Assembly: GCF_900142605.1 (NCBI RefSeq)
Contig: NZ_FRBL01000008.1
Location: forward strand, 248,001-312,000
Direction: 5' to 3'
DNA: 64,000 nt
Source of the DNA: Chitinophaga jiangningensis
GTDB taxonomy: Bacteria > Bacteroidota > Bacteroidia > Chitinophagales > Chitinophagaceae
The position numbers were made by a program, and so were the translations under genes. Numbering within the stretch: position 1 is the first letter of the stretch; the number at the start of each line of letters is the position of its first letter. Positions 1-8,286 of the stretch are shown piece after piece. The notes under the pieces are model-generated. The model did not search any database and was not told where the DNA came from. It saw only the letters and a list, made by a program, of their open reading frames with translations.

Positions 1-132
1 GCAGGGAATAGTCCAGCAGCATATGCAACAATAATTCGCATATTTTGAACAGACTATTGATTAAATGCCGGCATCACGTTTAAGATGGTTTCATCAAACG
101 ATCATTGCGATTTGAAAACAATTTACCCCCGT

Positions 133-250
133 GTAGAGACGCCTGGCAGGCGTCTATTCGCACCAATCTCCAATGCTTTCTCCATATGAAAACATAACAT
201 TGATTGCTGCGAAGATGGTGTTTTGATAGACGCCTGCCAGGCGTCTCTAC
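133..250. repeat. Inverted REP-like doublet (BIME-like)
   Basis: A 24-base sequence at 133-156 occurs again as its exact reverse complement at 227-250. Each copy is the tetranucleotide GTAG followed directly by an imperfect palindrome, AGACGCCTG-G-CAGGCGTCT (137-155 in the first copy). A GTAG foot next to a hairpin is the layout of REP elements mobilised by TnpA-REP (RAYT) transposases, and two opposed REPs form a BIME. The rest of 1-300 shows no convincing gene. The doublet lies downstream of the minus-strand gene ending at 301, so it could also stabilise or end that transcript. Confidence 0.75.
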
Positions 251-300
251 GCAGCAGGGAGCAATCCATCCCTCCAGAGAGTCAGACCAGGAAAAAAACA

Positions 301-672
301 TTACAATATGAAACTATACATTTCAGGAGGCCCCTGAATCGCGAAGAAATACCTGGGTGCCACATAGGTAAAGGCACTCCGGTAACTATATAACAATGGC
401 AATGGGTAGGTTACCTCACTATTTGCTGTTGAAACAGCCCACACCAGGTAAGGTGAATCGTGATGTACCACATGGGAACAGTGACATTTAATCTGCGTTT
501 TGGTAAGCTTAGCCTGCTCACTGTGTACGCTTTCCGAACAGGTATGCACATGCGTGGCAAAGCAGCCATGCAGCCACTGCGCCGGCACCTGGCTGATGGC
601 AAATATTGCCAGCAGCATCCAGGCCATAACGGCGTTGAGCGACTTTCTCCTGTTTAGAAATAATTGAAACAT
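301..672 (-). CDS. Small His/Cys-rich exported or membrane protein, hypothetical
   Basis: A 123-residue protein of no family I recognise. It begins with a short basic stretch and then a hydrophobic segment (about residues 12-32), consistent with a signal peptide or membrane anchor. A central stretch (about residues 35-65) is dense in His and Cys, including HGC, HVHTC, KCHCSH and VHH, which suggests metal binding (inference). An in-frame GTG start at 840 would put the start inside the upstream adhesin gene. ATG 672 is preferred because a good Bacteroidota promoter ends 5 bases before it and the hydrophobic segment then falls at the N-terminus. The gene follows the T9SS adhesin by 61 bases but seems to have its own promoter. 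Confidence 0.6.
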   Translation of the reverse strand: MFQLFLNRRKSLNAVMAWMLLAIFAISQVPAQWLHGCFATHVHTCSESVHSEQAKLTKTQIKCHCSHVVHHDSPYLVWAVSTANSEVTYPLPLLYSYRSAFTYVAPRYFFAIQGPPEMYSFIL

Positions 673-677
673 CGTTG

Positions 678-708
678 CAAAAATAAGAAATACATCCAAC
701 GATCCAAG
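678..708 (-). promoter_or_regulatory. Bacteroidota-type promoter for the small His/Cys protein
   Basis: Read on the minus strand, CTTG (708-705) is followed after exactly 19 bases by TATTTTTG (685-678). This fits the TTTG-N19-TAnnTTTG consensus of Bacteroidota housekeeping promoters with one mismatch. Only five bases separate the -7 box from ATG 672, so the transcript may be leaderless. Confidence 0.6.
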
Positions 709-733
709 AAAATTCGAAAAAGAATTTATGTGA

Positions 734-3700
734 TTATCGTAGCAGTGTAACCGCACCGGTTTTGCGGACTGCTCCCGTATTTTCAACGCCTTCATATTCC
801 AGCACCCACACGTAAGTACCCGGGTCCGCCTTGCGGCCACCGGAATTATTTAAACTACCATTCCAGCCATCCCCTGGTTTGCTGGTGCTGAAAATTAATT
901 GTCCCCAGCGGTTGTACACGCTGAACCGAAACATGCGCGTGGTACAATATACCAGCGGTTTAAAAATATCATTTTTGCCATCGCCGTTAGGTGTAAAAGC
1001 ATTCGGCATATATACCTCACAACCGCAGCTGCCATACTTAACATTAATAGCATCACTCGCGCGGCAACCATACTTATTCTGCACTACTAAGGTGTAGGTA
1101 CCTGCTTCATTGGCCACCGATACAGGGTTAGCTGAAAAATCACTGTTCTGCCAGCTGAAGCCTGTTACGTCGTTGCTATAGGCTGGTTGCAGTAATAGCT
1201 GCACGCCTTTGCAAAGCGTAGTATCATCCGGTAGTGTCACCGTAGGCTTGCCGCCCACTTCAATCGTTCTGGTAGCGGCAGTGGTCTGTCCGCAGGAGCC
1301 TTTCACGGTGTATTGAATGGTATATTGCCCAGGGGTAGTCCAGGTAGCAGTAAACGGTGTACTGCTGCCCTGCGTAACAGGATTGCCGGAAAAGCTCCAG
1401 CTAATGGTGCCCACCGACTGATTTGTAACGTTAAACGTCACCGGTTCGTTTATGCATGCCAGTGACTTATAATTCAGCTGCCCCACCAATGCCGTTGCTA
1501 CCACATTAGCCTGCTGCTGCGCCGACTGTACCTGTAAACAATTGCCCGTTGCTTTTAATGTGAGTGTATGCGTACCCGGTGTATTCCATTGTACCGTAGG
1601 GGTAGCGGTATTTTGACCGGAGATAGTTCCTGATACGTCCGTACTCCATTCGTAGCCGGTAATAGTGGGCCCGGCGGCCACCGTAGCCTGCACAGGTGCT
1701 CCCACGCATATGGCCTGCGAAGGAATACTAAATGCATATGCTGTCCTGTTTTGCACCGTCACAGTGGATTGTGCAGTGGCCACGCAATTGGCACCTGCAC
1801 TGGCTTTCAGGGTATACACCCCGGACAGCTGCGCCGTAGCAGCAGTGGATACCACCGGTGAAGCCCCGTTATAGGTATTGCCTTTGGTATCCGTCCAGGT
1901 GTAGGTAGTACCAGCAGCAGCAGTGGCTTTCAACTGCAGGGCCTCACCGCTGCAAATGTTGATAGCAGCAGTCACCTGTACAACTGGTATACTGGTCACT
2001 TCAATATACCCCGTGATACCGGTGGTTTGCCCACAGGACCCATTCACCGTGTATTTGATGGTGTATTTCCCGGGAGCTGCCCAGGTGGCTGTTAATGGCG
2101 TGCCGCTACCCTGCGTGGCCGGGTTACCGGTCAGATCCCAGGTTACCGTTCCGGTGGACTGCCCACTCAACGTCAGGGCAACCGCTTCGCCCACACATAC
2201 CGGCGTTTTAAAACTCAGTGTACCCGGCTGGGAAGCCGCTACAACAGTAGCCTGCTGGCTTACCGGCTGCGACTGCAAACAATTGCCCGTTGCTTTTAAA
2301 GTGAGTGTATGCGTGCCTGGTGCATTCCAGCTGATCGTGGGTGTAGCAGTATTGGGGCCGATGATAGTGCCGGCGGCGTCGGTAGTCCACTCGTAACCGG
2401 TGATAACAGGCCCGGTTGCTACGGTGGCCTGTACAGGTGCTCCCACGCAAATGCTTTGCGGAGGTAATGTAAATGAATAGGCAATGGTGCTTTGCACAGT
2501 TACAGTTGACTTAGCGGTATTCACACAATTATCTGCCGCCGTTACCTTTACGGCATAGTCGCCCGATTGCTGCGCCGTAGCCGCAGTGGCTACCACCGGC
2601 GAAGCCCCGTTATAGGTATTTCCTTTAGTATCCGTCCATACAATCGTGTTGCCGGCCGCGGTGGTTGCATTCAGCTGTAAGGGCTGGCCGGTGCACACAC
2701 TGATCGTAGCAGCCACCTGTACATCCGGCAATGCTTTTACGGTTAGTACCACCGGTTGGGATACTGCCTGTTTGAAACAGGCCGCACTGGTATTTTCCCG
2801 GATCATCACGCGGTATTGCCCCGCATCTGCGGATGTAATATGCTGGATTACAAAAGTAGGCACGGTAGTGGCACTCACGTCTGCCCAGCGGGAAGTGGCT
2901 GCATCAAATTTCTGCCAGGTAAAGAGTGGATTGCTGATGGCGGAACCAGTCATATCCGCGGTGAACGTGGCAGCTTCATTGGCGCAGGCCGACAGGCTGT
3001 TGCCGTTGTTAACCTTTACCGCCTGCTCCACCAGGCAGGTACTGAGTACGATGTTGTCGATGGCCATATCGTTGCCACAGCCTCCGGGTGCATCGTTGAG
3101 GAGTACCACCTGTATCGTGGTGATATTGGCGGGGAGGGTAAATATCAGGCCATAATCTTTCCAGGTGCCGTTGGGGTTATCATCCGGTGGTATATACTTC
3201 TCTGATAACTGACCTAAAATATTACCACTCCCATCTTCAATGCGAAATCGTATGCGCGAAGGTATAGGGGATGTATTTTCACCGCAGGTCAGTTCAGGAG
3301 AAATCACAGAACAGGCTTTTACGGAAAGTGAATATTGTTGCTGATCGCATAAACCGGTGATGAGTTTGCGGTAAATCTCTCCCGGAAAAAAAGACCCGTT
3401 AATGACCATCATACGTCCGCCCGGCTGGCCGCTGTAATCCGGCATTTGCTTCCAGGTATTGTTGCCGATGGCAGTACGCGGATTGTCCACCACCGTATAC
3501 TGGCCTTCCTGTAACGGGGCGGTATTGGAAAATGTATATGCCCCACTATGCAGGCCCGGCACTGCGCTGCCATAGCCACCGCCGGTACCAAATTCTTCCC
3601 GGAATATTTCTTTGCTGTCGGTAGTACATACGCCGCGCTTCATACGGCAGGCCAGGTCATTATCATCAATAAACCGGTTCTTATCATCATCTATGCCGTT

Positions 3701-4447
3701 GCCGCAAATTTCAATGTCTTTATCATTCTTCCCTTCATTGAGGATGGCGATGCCGTTTACTTCCTTCAACCCGCCTTTGATATCGTTGTTAATCACGTAG
3801 GTGGTAGCATCTTCCAGGTCAATGATGGCCAGTTCGCCAATGGTGCTGATGAGGTAACAAATTCCGTATTGGTTGGTACCAATACTATATACCTGCCCTT
3901 TTACACCCAGTTTGCCTATCAGCCGGGTCGACACGATACTGCTGCGGGTGCCGTCCAGCGTGATTTCCAGCAGCTCACTGTCGTGGGTCACCATATATAG
4001 TTTCCCGTCACTGAAACATAGGTCACCTCCGGGGGCATAGCCCATCAGTCCCACCTGGGTTACTTCACCTGTTTTCAGATTTATTTTATGGAGATAGTCA
4101 GCGCTGCCGGCAACAAAAAGGTTCCCGTCCCTGTCGCTCACCATGGAGTTACCATAGTCAAACGTAGGATTAGTTCCGATAGGTACCAGTGTACAGGTAC
4201 CATCCGTTACATTAATTTCATAAATGGATGCATCGTCCAAACCGTAAAACTTTCCATCCGGTGTATTTGCAAGGTCTGTGAAAACCCTGGTCAGGGTTAC
4301 TATCTTGTGATAGGTATAATCCGCCATATCCACATAACCGAGATCATTCCCGTTCACCACATAAAGTTTATCCTGCGCTGCACTGCATATGTATGAAAGT
4401 AAGAGGCAAACAAATAACACAAGTCTACGAGATACTTTTAATCTCAT
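734..4447 (-). CDS. T9SS type B sorted surface protein with propeller and Ig/PKD-like repeats
   Basis: A 1237-residue secreted protein. It has a signal peptide (1-24), then a propeller-like region (25-245) and a Cys-flanked acidic motif EICGNGIDDDKNRFIDD (246-262) typical of putative Ca-binding motifs. Next are a jelly-roll-like region (about 280-470) and an Ig-like domain (475-570). Two tandem copies of a 246-residue three-domain unit follow (about 572-817 and 818-1064). The protein ends with an Ig-like linker and a CHU_C / gliding-motility-associated C-terminal domain (1143-1237, with the marker FTPNGDGKND and the ending VTLLR). Such domains direct export by the type IX system, so the protein is expected at the cell surface, probably as an adhesin. 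No enzymatic motif was seen. Confidence 0.85.
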   Translation of the reverse strand: MRLKVSRRLVLFVCLLLSYICSAAQDKLYVVNGNDLGYVDMADYTYHKIVTLTRVFTDLANTPDGKFYGLDDASIYEINVTDGTCTLVPIGTNPTFDYGNSMVSDRDGNLFVAGSADYLHKINLKTGEVTQVGLMGYAPGGDLCFSDGKLYMVTHDSELLEITLDGTRSSIVSTRLIGKLGVKGQVYSIGTNQYGICYLISTIGELAIIDLEDATTYVINNDIKGGLKEVNGIAILNEGKNDKDIEICGNGIDDDKNRFIDDNDLACRMKRGVCTTDSKEIFREEFGTGGGYGSAVPGLHSGAYTFSNTAPLQEGQYTVVDNPRTAIGNNTWKQMPDYSGQPGGRMMVINGSFFPGEIYRKLITGLCDQQQYSLSVKACSVISPELTCGENTSPIPSRIRFRIEDGSGNILGQLSEKYIPPDDNPNGTWKDYGLIFTLPANITTIQVVLLNDAPGGCGNDMAIDNIVLSTCLVEQAVKVNNGNSLSACANEAATFTADMTGSAISNPLFTWQKFDAATSRWADVSATTVPTFVIQHITSADAGQYRVMIRENTSAACFKQAVSQPVVLTVKALPDVQVAATISVCTGQPLQLNATTAAGNTIVWTDTKGNTYNGASPVVATAATAQQSGDYAVKVTAADNCVNTAKSTVTVQSTIAYSFTLPPQSICVGAPVQATVATGPVITGYEWTTDAAGTIIGPNTATPTISWNAPGTHTLTLKATGNCLQSQPVSQQATVVAASQPGTLSFKTPVCVGEAVALTLSGQSTGTVTWDLTGNPATQGSGTPLTATWAAPGKYTIKYTVNGSCGQTTGITGYIEVTSIPVVQVTAAINICSGEALQLKATAAAGTTYTWTDTKGNTYNGASPVVSTAATAQLSGVYTLKASAGANCVATAQSTVTVQNRTAYAFSIPSQAICVGAPVQATVAAGPTITGYEWSTDVSGTISGQNTATPTVQWNTPGTHTLTLKATGNCLQVQSAQQQANVVATALVGQLNYKSLACINEPVTFNVTNQSVGTISWSFSGNPVTQGSSTPFTATWTTPGQYTIQYTVKGSCGQTTAATRTIEVGGKPTVTLPDDTTLCKGVQLLLQPAYSNDVTGFSWQNSDFSANPVSVANEAGTYTLVVQNKYGCRASDAINVKYGSCGCEVYMPNAFTPNGDGKNDIFKPLVYCTTRMFRFSVYNRWGQLIFSTSKPGDGWNGSLNNSGGRKADPGTYVWVLEYEGVENTGAVRKTGAVTLLR
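1256..2734 (-). repeat. Tandem duplication of a 246-codon three-domain unit in the adhesin gene
   Basis: Residues 572-817 and 818-1064 of the adhesin repeat the same order: a domain with WTDTKGNTYNGASPVV, a domain with ICVGAPVQATVA and GTHTLTLKATGNCLQ, and a domain with YTVxGSCGQTT. These phrases are nearly identical between copies, which points to a fairly recent internal duplication. Nucleotide spans are about 1997-2734 and 1256-1996. Confidence 0.85.
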
Positions 4448-4879
4448 AACGTCTGAGGTTGATGAATAATTGGGGCCGTCTCTTCCGTAAATTTAAGTAA
4501 TAATATTTAATTAGTCAGGAATCCTTCGATGGCTGAAGGCCTTCGGCCATCGAAGGATTCCTGGTGGTGTGGGCTGGCGCCCACGCCGCCAGGGGCGCTG
4601 GGCTGGTTAATGGCTGGTAGGCACCTGCCACCCATGTCGAATCGGCTGGCGATGGAAAGCGTCTGCTCCACAAGGAGCCCGCAACTTGTAGTTACTATGC
4701 GCGCTGGATCCGTATTAGCAGGTGAACGAATATCCAAAGATTCATCAAGGCATTGTAGCCTCAGCAGTCCATAGAAAATAAAAAAAGCGCCGCATTGCCA
4801 TACCGGCAATGCAGCGCTTTAAATCTATCATAAGCAAGTGAACGCAATTAATGATCGTTATCACCTGACGGGGTGATGC
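4448..4879. other. Intergenic region with a long palindrome and unexplained GC-rich sequence
   Basis: This 432-base gap lies between the adhesin start and the end of the alpha/beta hydrolase gene. It holds a near-perfect palindrome (4516-4563: CAGGAATCCTTCGATGGC and its reverse complement around a self-complementary 12-base centre) and the hydrolase terminator at 4784-4820. The stretch 4564-4780 is GC-rich compared with the other intergenic regions and has short overlapping open frames on both strands, none with recognisable protein features. I see no supported gene in it. Confidence 0.6.
4784..4820 (-). terminator. Intrinsic terminator of the alpha/beta hydrolase gene
   Basis: AAAGCGCCGCATTGCC (4784-4799) pairs with GGCAATGCAGCGCTTT (4805-4820) with one bulge. 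On the minus strand the stem is followed by a T run. Confidence 0.85.
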
Positions 4880-5701
4880 CTATGATTTGATCCAGGCCAG
4901 GAGATCCTTATTGATGGTAGCTGCTTCAGTAGTTGGCATACCATGCGGGAAGCCCGGATAAGAAATCAGTGTTCCGTTTTTAGCCAGTGAGGCTGATTTA
5001 GGACCGGCATTATCATAAGGCACGATCTGATCATCTGTACCATGCATTGCCAGCACAGGAATATCTACGTTTTTCAGGTCTTCGGTGAAATCGGTTTCTG
5101 AAAACGCTTTGATACAATCGTAGTGCGCTTTGATGGAGCCCATCATTCCCTGGCGCCACCAGTTTCTTCTGATACCTTCTTTTACATCGGCCCCCTCGCG
5201 ATTGTAGCCGTAGAATGGCAAAGTGATATCTATATAAAACTGCGCTCTATTTTCAGCTGTATTTTTTCTAATATCATCGAATACAGATATATCAACACCA
5301 CCCGGGTTGCTGGCGCTTTTCACCATTATTGGCGGCACTGCGCTGATCAGCACCGCTTTTGCTACACGGCCCTTTCCAAATTTGTTGGCGTAACGGATTA
5401 CTTCACCACCACCGGTAGAGTGGCCTACATGGATCGCATCTTTCAGATCCAGCGCCTTCACGAGCTCAAATACATCCGCTGCATAAGTGTCCATGTCGTG
5501 GCCCACCACCGTTTGCGATGATCTGCCATGGCCTCTTCTGTCGTGTGCAATCACGCGGTAGCCCTGCTCCAGAAAGAAATACATTTGTGCATCCCAGTCA
5601 TCACCAGATAAAGGCCAGCCATGATGGAATACGATTGGTTGACCGGTGCCCCAGTCTTTGTAATAAATTTCGGTACCGTCTTGTACTGTAATCTTGCTCA
5701 T
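4880..5701 (-). CDS. Alpha/beta hydrolase, non-haem chloroperoxidase/esterase family
   Basis: A 273-residue cytoplasmic alpha/beta hydrolase, full length for the chloroperoxidase/arylesterase family. The nucleophile elbow GHSTGGGE places the catalytic Ser at 95. Asp224 (GTDDQIVP) and His253 (GFPHGMP) complete the triad, and HHGWP (26-30) is the oxyanion-loop motif. Family members hydrolyse esters or lactones and can make peracids; the natural substrate cannot be read from sequence. The start at 5701 gives the usual N-terminal beta strand. The gene stands alone with its own terminator. Confidence 0.88.
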   Translation of the reverse strand: MSKITVQDGTEIYYKDWGTGQPIVFHHGWPLSGDDWDAQMYFFLEQGYRVIAHDRRGHGRSSQTVVGHDMDTYAADVFELVKALDLKDAIHVGHSTGGGEVIRYANKFGKGRVAKAVLISAVPPIMVKSASNPGGVDISVFDDIRKNTAENRAQFYIDITLPFYGYNREGADVKEGIRRNWWRQGMMGSIKAHYDCIKAFSETDFTEDLKNVDIPVLAMHGTDDQIVPYDNAGPKSASLAKNGTLISYPGFPHGMPTTEAATINKDLLAWIKS

Positions 5702-5820
5702 TGTTTGACTTTTTAATTTGGTTTGAAAAATCTAAAACCTCAAGGGCTTTCTATGGTTTCCAATTAGCCAACAACTGACGGTTTAATTGTGTTCGTCGGA
5801 GTTCTAAAAATTTTTGCGAT

Positions 5821-5953
5821 TTTTTTTCTCGCAAAGCAGCATAAGCAGGTAAGCAGCAAAGGATTTTGTTTTGTTGTATAAACCCGGAATTTTGAGGTAT
5901 ATAGTATCACCACGCGTAGCGCGGAACCAACCGCCGGCACCTTCGGTGCCGGC
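5821..5953. repeat. Intergenic composite repeat: TCTCGC block plus GAA/TTC-triloop hairpin
   Basis: The block 5821-5877 (T run, then TCTCGCAAAGCAGC and GCAAAGGATTTTGTT) closely resembles 33528-33587. Both are followed within about 60 bases by a perfect hairpin. Here it is GCCGGCACC-TTC-GGTGCCGGC at 5933-5953, with a smaller CGCG-TAG-CGCG palindrome at 5913-5923. The element lies downstream of the dctA-like gene and may end or protect its transcript. The rest of 5702-5973 shows nothing else. Confidence 0.65.
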
Positions 5954-5973
5954 AAAAGGTGTTTATTAATTAA

Positions 5974-7215
5974 TTATGAAGCTGGTGTTTCCGTGAACTC
6001 ATTTTCGCTTTTAGCCACCACGATGGTCGCTACGCCATTACCTATAATATTCGTGAGCGCTCTCGCCTCACTCATAAATTTATCTATGCCGAGTAAAAAA
6101 GCCAGGCCTTCCACAGGAATTTTATGGAGTGCTGTTAAGGTAGATGCCAGTACAATAAAACCGCTGCCTGTTACCCCCGCTGCTCCCTTGGAGGTAATCA
6201 TCAGTATACCGATGATGCTGAGCAGCTCCATGATACCCAGGTGTACATCATACAACTGCGCAATAAAAATCACGGACATGGATAAGTAAATGGAAGTACC
6301 ATCGAGGTTAAAGGAATAACCCGTTGGAATCACCAGTCCAACTACGGATTTGCTGCAACCAATACCTTCCAGCTTCTGCATAATGGAAGGCAGCGCCGAT
6401 TCAGAAGAAGAAGTTCCCAGCACCAGCAGCAGCTCCTCGCGGATATACCGGAGAAATTTAAAGATGCTCATTTTGTAATACCGCAGGATGCTCCCTAATA
6501 TCACGACTACAAATATGATCATGGTTAAATATACGGTACCCATCAGCTTTGCCAATGGCACTAAGGTATGTAGTCCAAACTTGCCTATCGTATACGCCAT
6601 GCCTCCGAATGCACCGAGGGGTGCCAGGTACATCACATACTTAAGCGCGGTAAAAACGATTTTTGATATCTTCCCCAAAAATGCAATCACCTGCCATCGG
6701 TAACGGCTATAGTTTAACGCCACCCCGATGATGATGGCCGCCAGCAGAACTTGCAGCGTGAGGTTGCTCAGGAAAAATTCCAGCCAGCTGAAACCCTTTT
6801 CCGCCGCGGAAGTATATTTGGCAGCACTCTGCATTTGTAACCCCTCCCGGTTTATATGCCCCGGCTTGAGGAGCAGTGCCATGCCTACACCTATGGCGAG
6901 GGATAAAGTACTCACCACCTCAAAGTACAGCAGCGACTTCACACCAATGCGGCCCACTTTCTTCAGACTGTCCATTCCACTGATGCCCAATACAATCGTG
7001 AGAAAAATGATCGGTGCAATAAACAGTTTGATGATATCGATAAACGTTTTGCCGATGACTTCCATCTTCACGGCGGTAGCCGGTGCCTGCACGCCCAGCA
7101 CTACGGCAGCAATAATCGCAATCAATACCCAGAAGGTCAGATTGGTAATCAGGCGAATAATCCAGCTCTTGGGAACGCTCCCAGATGCTGCATGGGCGGT
7201 CACTTCCAACGGCAT
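5974..7215 (-). CDS. dctA: C4-dicarboxylate/cation symporter, DctA type (DAACS family)
   Basis: A 413-residue inner-membrane symporter of the dicarboxylate/amino acid:cation family. Family signatures seen are SSSESALP (re-entrant loop 1), GYSFNLDGTSIY (TM7), TSKGAAGVTGSGFIVLAS (re-entrant loop 2) and DKFMSEARALTNIIGNG (TM8). This wording is closest to DctA, which takes up succinate, fumarate and malate with Na+ or H+, rather than the glutamate carriers. An upstream ATG at 7386 would overlap the divergent metallophosphatase start and add an atypical N-terminus, so ATG 7215 is preferred. It is transcribed away from the metallophosphatase gene. Glutamate or aspartate transport is the main alternative. 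Confidence 0.82.
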   Translation of the reverse strand: MPLEVTAHAASGSVPKSWIIRLITNLTFWVLIAIIAAVVLGVQAPATAVKMEVIGKTFIDIIKLFIAPIIFLTIVLGISGMDSLKKVGRIGVKSLLYFEVVSTLSLAIGVGMALLLKPGHINREGLQMQSAAKYTSAAEKGFSWLEFFLSNLTLQVLLAAIIIGVALNYSRYRWQVIAFLGKISKIVFTALKYVMYLAPLGAFGGMAYTIGKFGLHTLVPLAKLMGTVYLTMIIFVVVILGSILRYYKMSIFKFLRYIREELLLVLGTSSSESALPSIMQKLEGIGCSKSVVGLVIPTGYSFNLDGTSIYLSMSVIFIAQLYDVHLGIMELLSIIGILMITSKGAAGVTGSGFIVLASTLTALHKIPVEGLAFLLGIDKFMSEARALTNIIGNGVATIVVAKSENEFTETPAS

Positions 7216-7320
7216 AGTCCTATTAAATTTTGAAAAAAGCCTCAATAAACAAAAATTCCCCGGAACTATAAAAACTAAATAACACCATTGCGGTATTTTT
7301 GCGGCAAATTGTCTAAATCC

Positions 7321-7351
7321 TTGGTACACTAGATAAGTACTTGTATCTTTA
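7321..7351 (+). promoter_or_regulatory. Probable promoter of the metallophosphatase gene
   Basis: TTGG (7321-7324), a 19-base spacer and TATCTTTA (7344-7351) approximate the Bacteroidota promoter consensus with one mismatch in each box. The start codon is 26 bases downstream of the -7 box. Confidence 0.4.
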
Positions 7352-7376
7352 TCCCTAGCACTATTCTTTATACCTA

Positions 7377-8216
7377 ATGAACACACGTCGTCGTTTTCTC
7401 CGAAACACCTCGCTGGCAGCGGGGTTGCTATTATTCAAATCCCCCATGCGCGTATTCGCTTCTTCCGGCACTGCCACTATTCGCCTTGCGGGCGACAGCT
7501 CCCGATTGCTGGTACATTACACCAACGATATGCATGGCACCGTTTTTAATAATGGTGGTGCAACGGGCGATTTACTGTTAGATGCCGGTGACTTTACCGC
7601 CGGTTCCAATGATGCTGCCGGCAACCTGCGGATTATTAAGGCCATGAACGAAGCCGGCTACCATGCTGCCACCATCGGCAACCGGGAACTGGCCAACGGC
7701 ACCGCCGCACTGGCCGCCCTGATCCCCGCTATGGATTTTGCACTCGTCAACTGTAACTACCGTTTTGCAGACAGCCAGCTGGCCACCCTCGTAAAACAGG
7801 AAGTGATCGTTCAGAAAGGACTGCTTAAAATTGGTATTACGGGTGTAGGTACTGCCCTGCCGGGTGTTAGCGGTGTTACCGTTACCGATCCGGTAGCAGC
7901 GGCCAATGCTGCCGCCAGGCGCCTAAGGCAACAGGGTTGCGAAGTGGTGATTTGCCTCTCCCACCTGGGGTATGACAATACTGCGGACAAGGTATCCAAC
8001 TACTCCCTGGCCAACGATTCCGTTGGCATCAATTTCATTGTGGGTGGTCACCAGCACGGATTTGACAGCAGCCTGCGCACACAAAAGAATAAAGAAAACC
8101 AAGAGGTAATGATTGGCCACGCCGGTGCTAACGGCCTTCACAGAGGCACGCTGGCATTTAACTTTAATGACCGGCAGGAGTTCATTCATATTACTCCCGG
8201 ACTGCAGCGCGTATAA
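7377..8216 (+). CDS. Exported metallophosphatase-fold protein with a substituted GNHE motif
   Basis: A 279-residue protein with a twin-arginine-like signal (RRRFLR near residue 4). It matches the N-terminal metallophosphatase domain of the UshA/5'-nucleotidase family and lacks the C-terminal nucleotide-binding domain. Metal-site motifs are TNDMHG (D51, H53), DAGDF (D69, D72), SH (195-196) and GGHQHG (H225, H227). The normally invariant GNHE motif reads GNRE (N102, R103), so the His expected to protonate the leaving group is an Arg. The protein may therefore have low or altered phosphoesterase activity (inference). Short single-domain homologues are common in Bacteroidota, often beside a separate 5'-nucleotidase C-terminal domain gene, which is absent here. 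Confidence 0.8.
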   Translation: MNTRRRFLRNTSLAAGLLLFKSPMRVFASSGTATIRLAGDSSRLLVHYTNDMHGTVFNNGGATGDLLLDAGDFTAGSNDAAGNLRIIKAMNEAGYHAATIGNRELANGTAALAALIPAMDFALVNCNYRFADSQLATLVKQEVIVQKGLLKIGITGVGTALPGVSGVTVTDPVAAANAAARRLRQQGCEVVICLSHLGYDNTADKVSNYSLANDSVGINFIVGGHQHGFDSSLRTQKNKENQEVMIGHAGANGLHRGTLAFNFNDRQEFIHITPGLQRV

Positions 8217-8236
8217 AATTTCAACTTATTTATAAT

Positions 8237-8270
8237 AAAAAAGGCGAAACCAGTTGGTTTCGCCTTTTTT
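8237..8270. terminator. Bidirectional intrinsic terminator between convergent genes
   Basis: AAAAAAGGCGAAACC (8237-8251) pairs with GGTTTCGCCTTTTTT (8256-8270). It has T runs on both strands and sits between the converging metallophosphatase and giant adhesin genes. Confidence 0.9.
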
Positions 8271-8286
8271 GTTATGGTGCCCTGGA

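Noticed and set aside
80..301. Minus-strand frame of 73 codons at the left edge
   Set aside because: It spans the REP doublet; the translated text repeats the REP palindrome.
4507..4809. Overlapping open frames of about 80-100 codons on both strands
   Set aside because: They cover a long palindrome and a terminator, have no protein-like composition and no plausible start region.
5764..5955. Minus-strand frame of 63 codons in the dctA-hydrolase gap
   Set aside because: It is made of the intergenic repeat block and hairpin sequence; no family resemblance.
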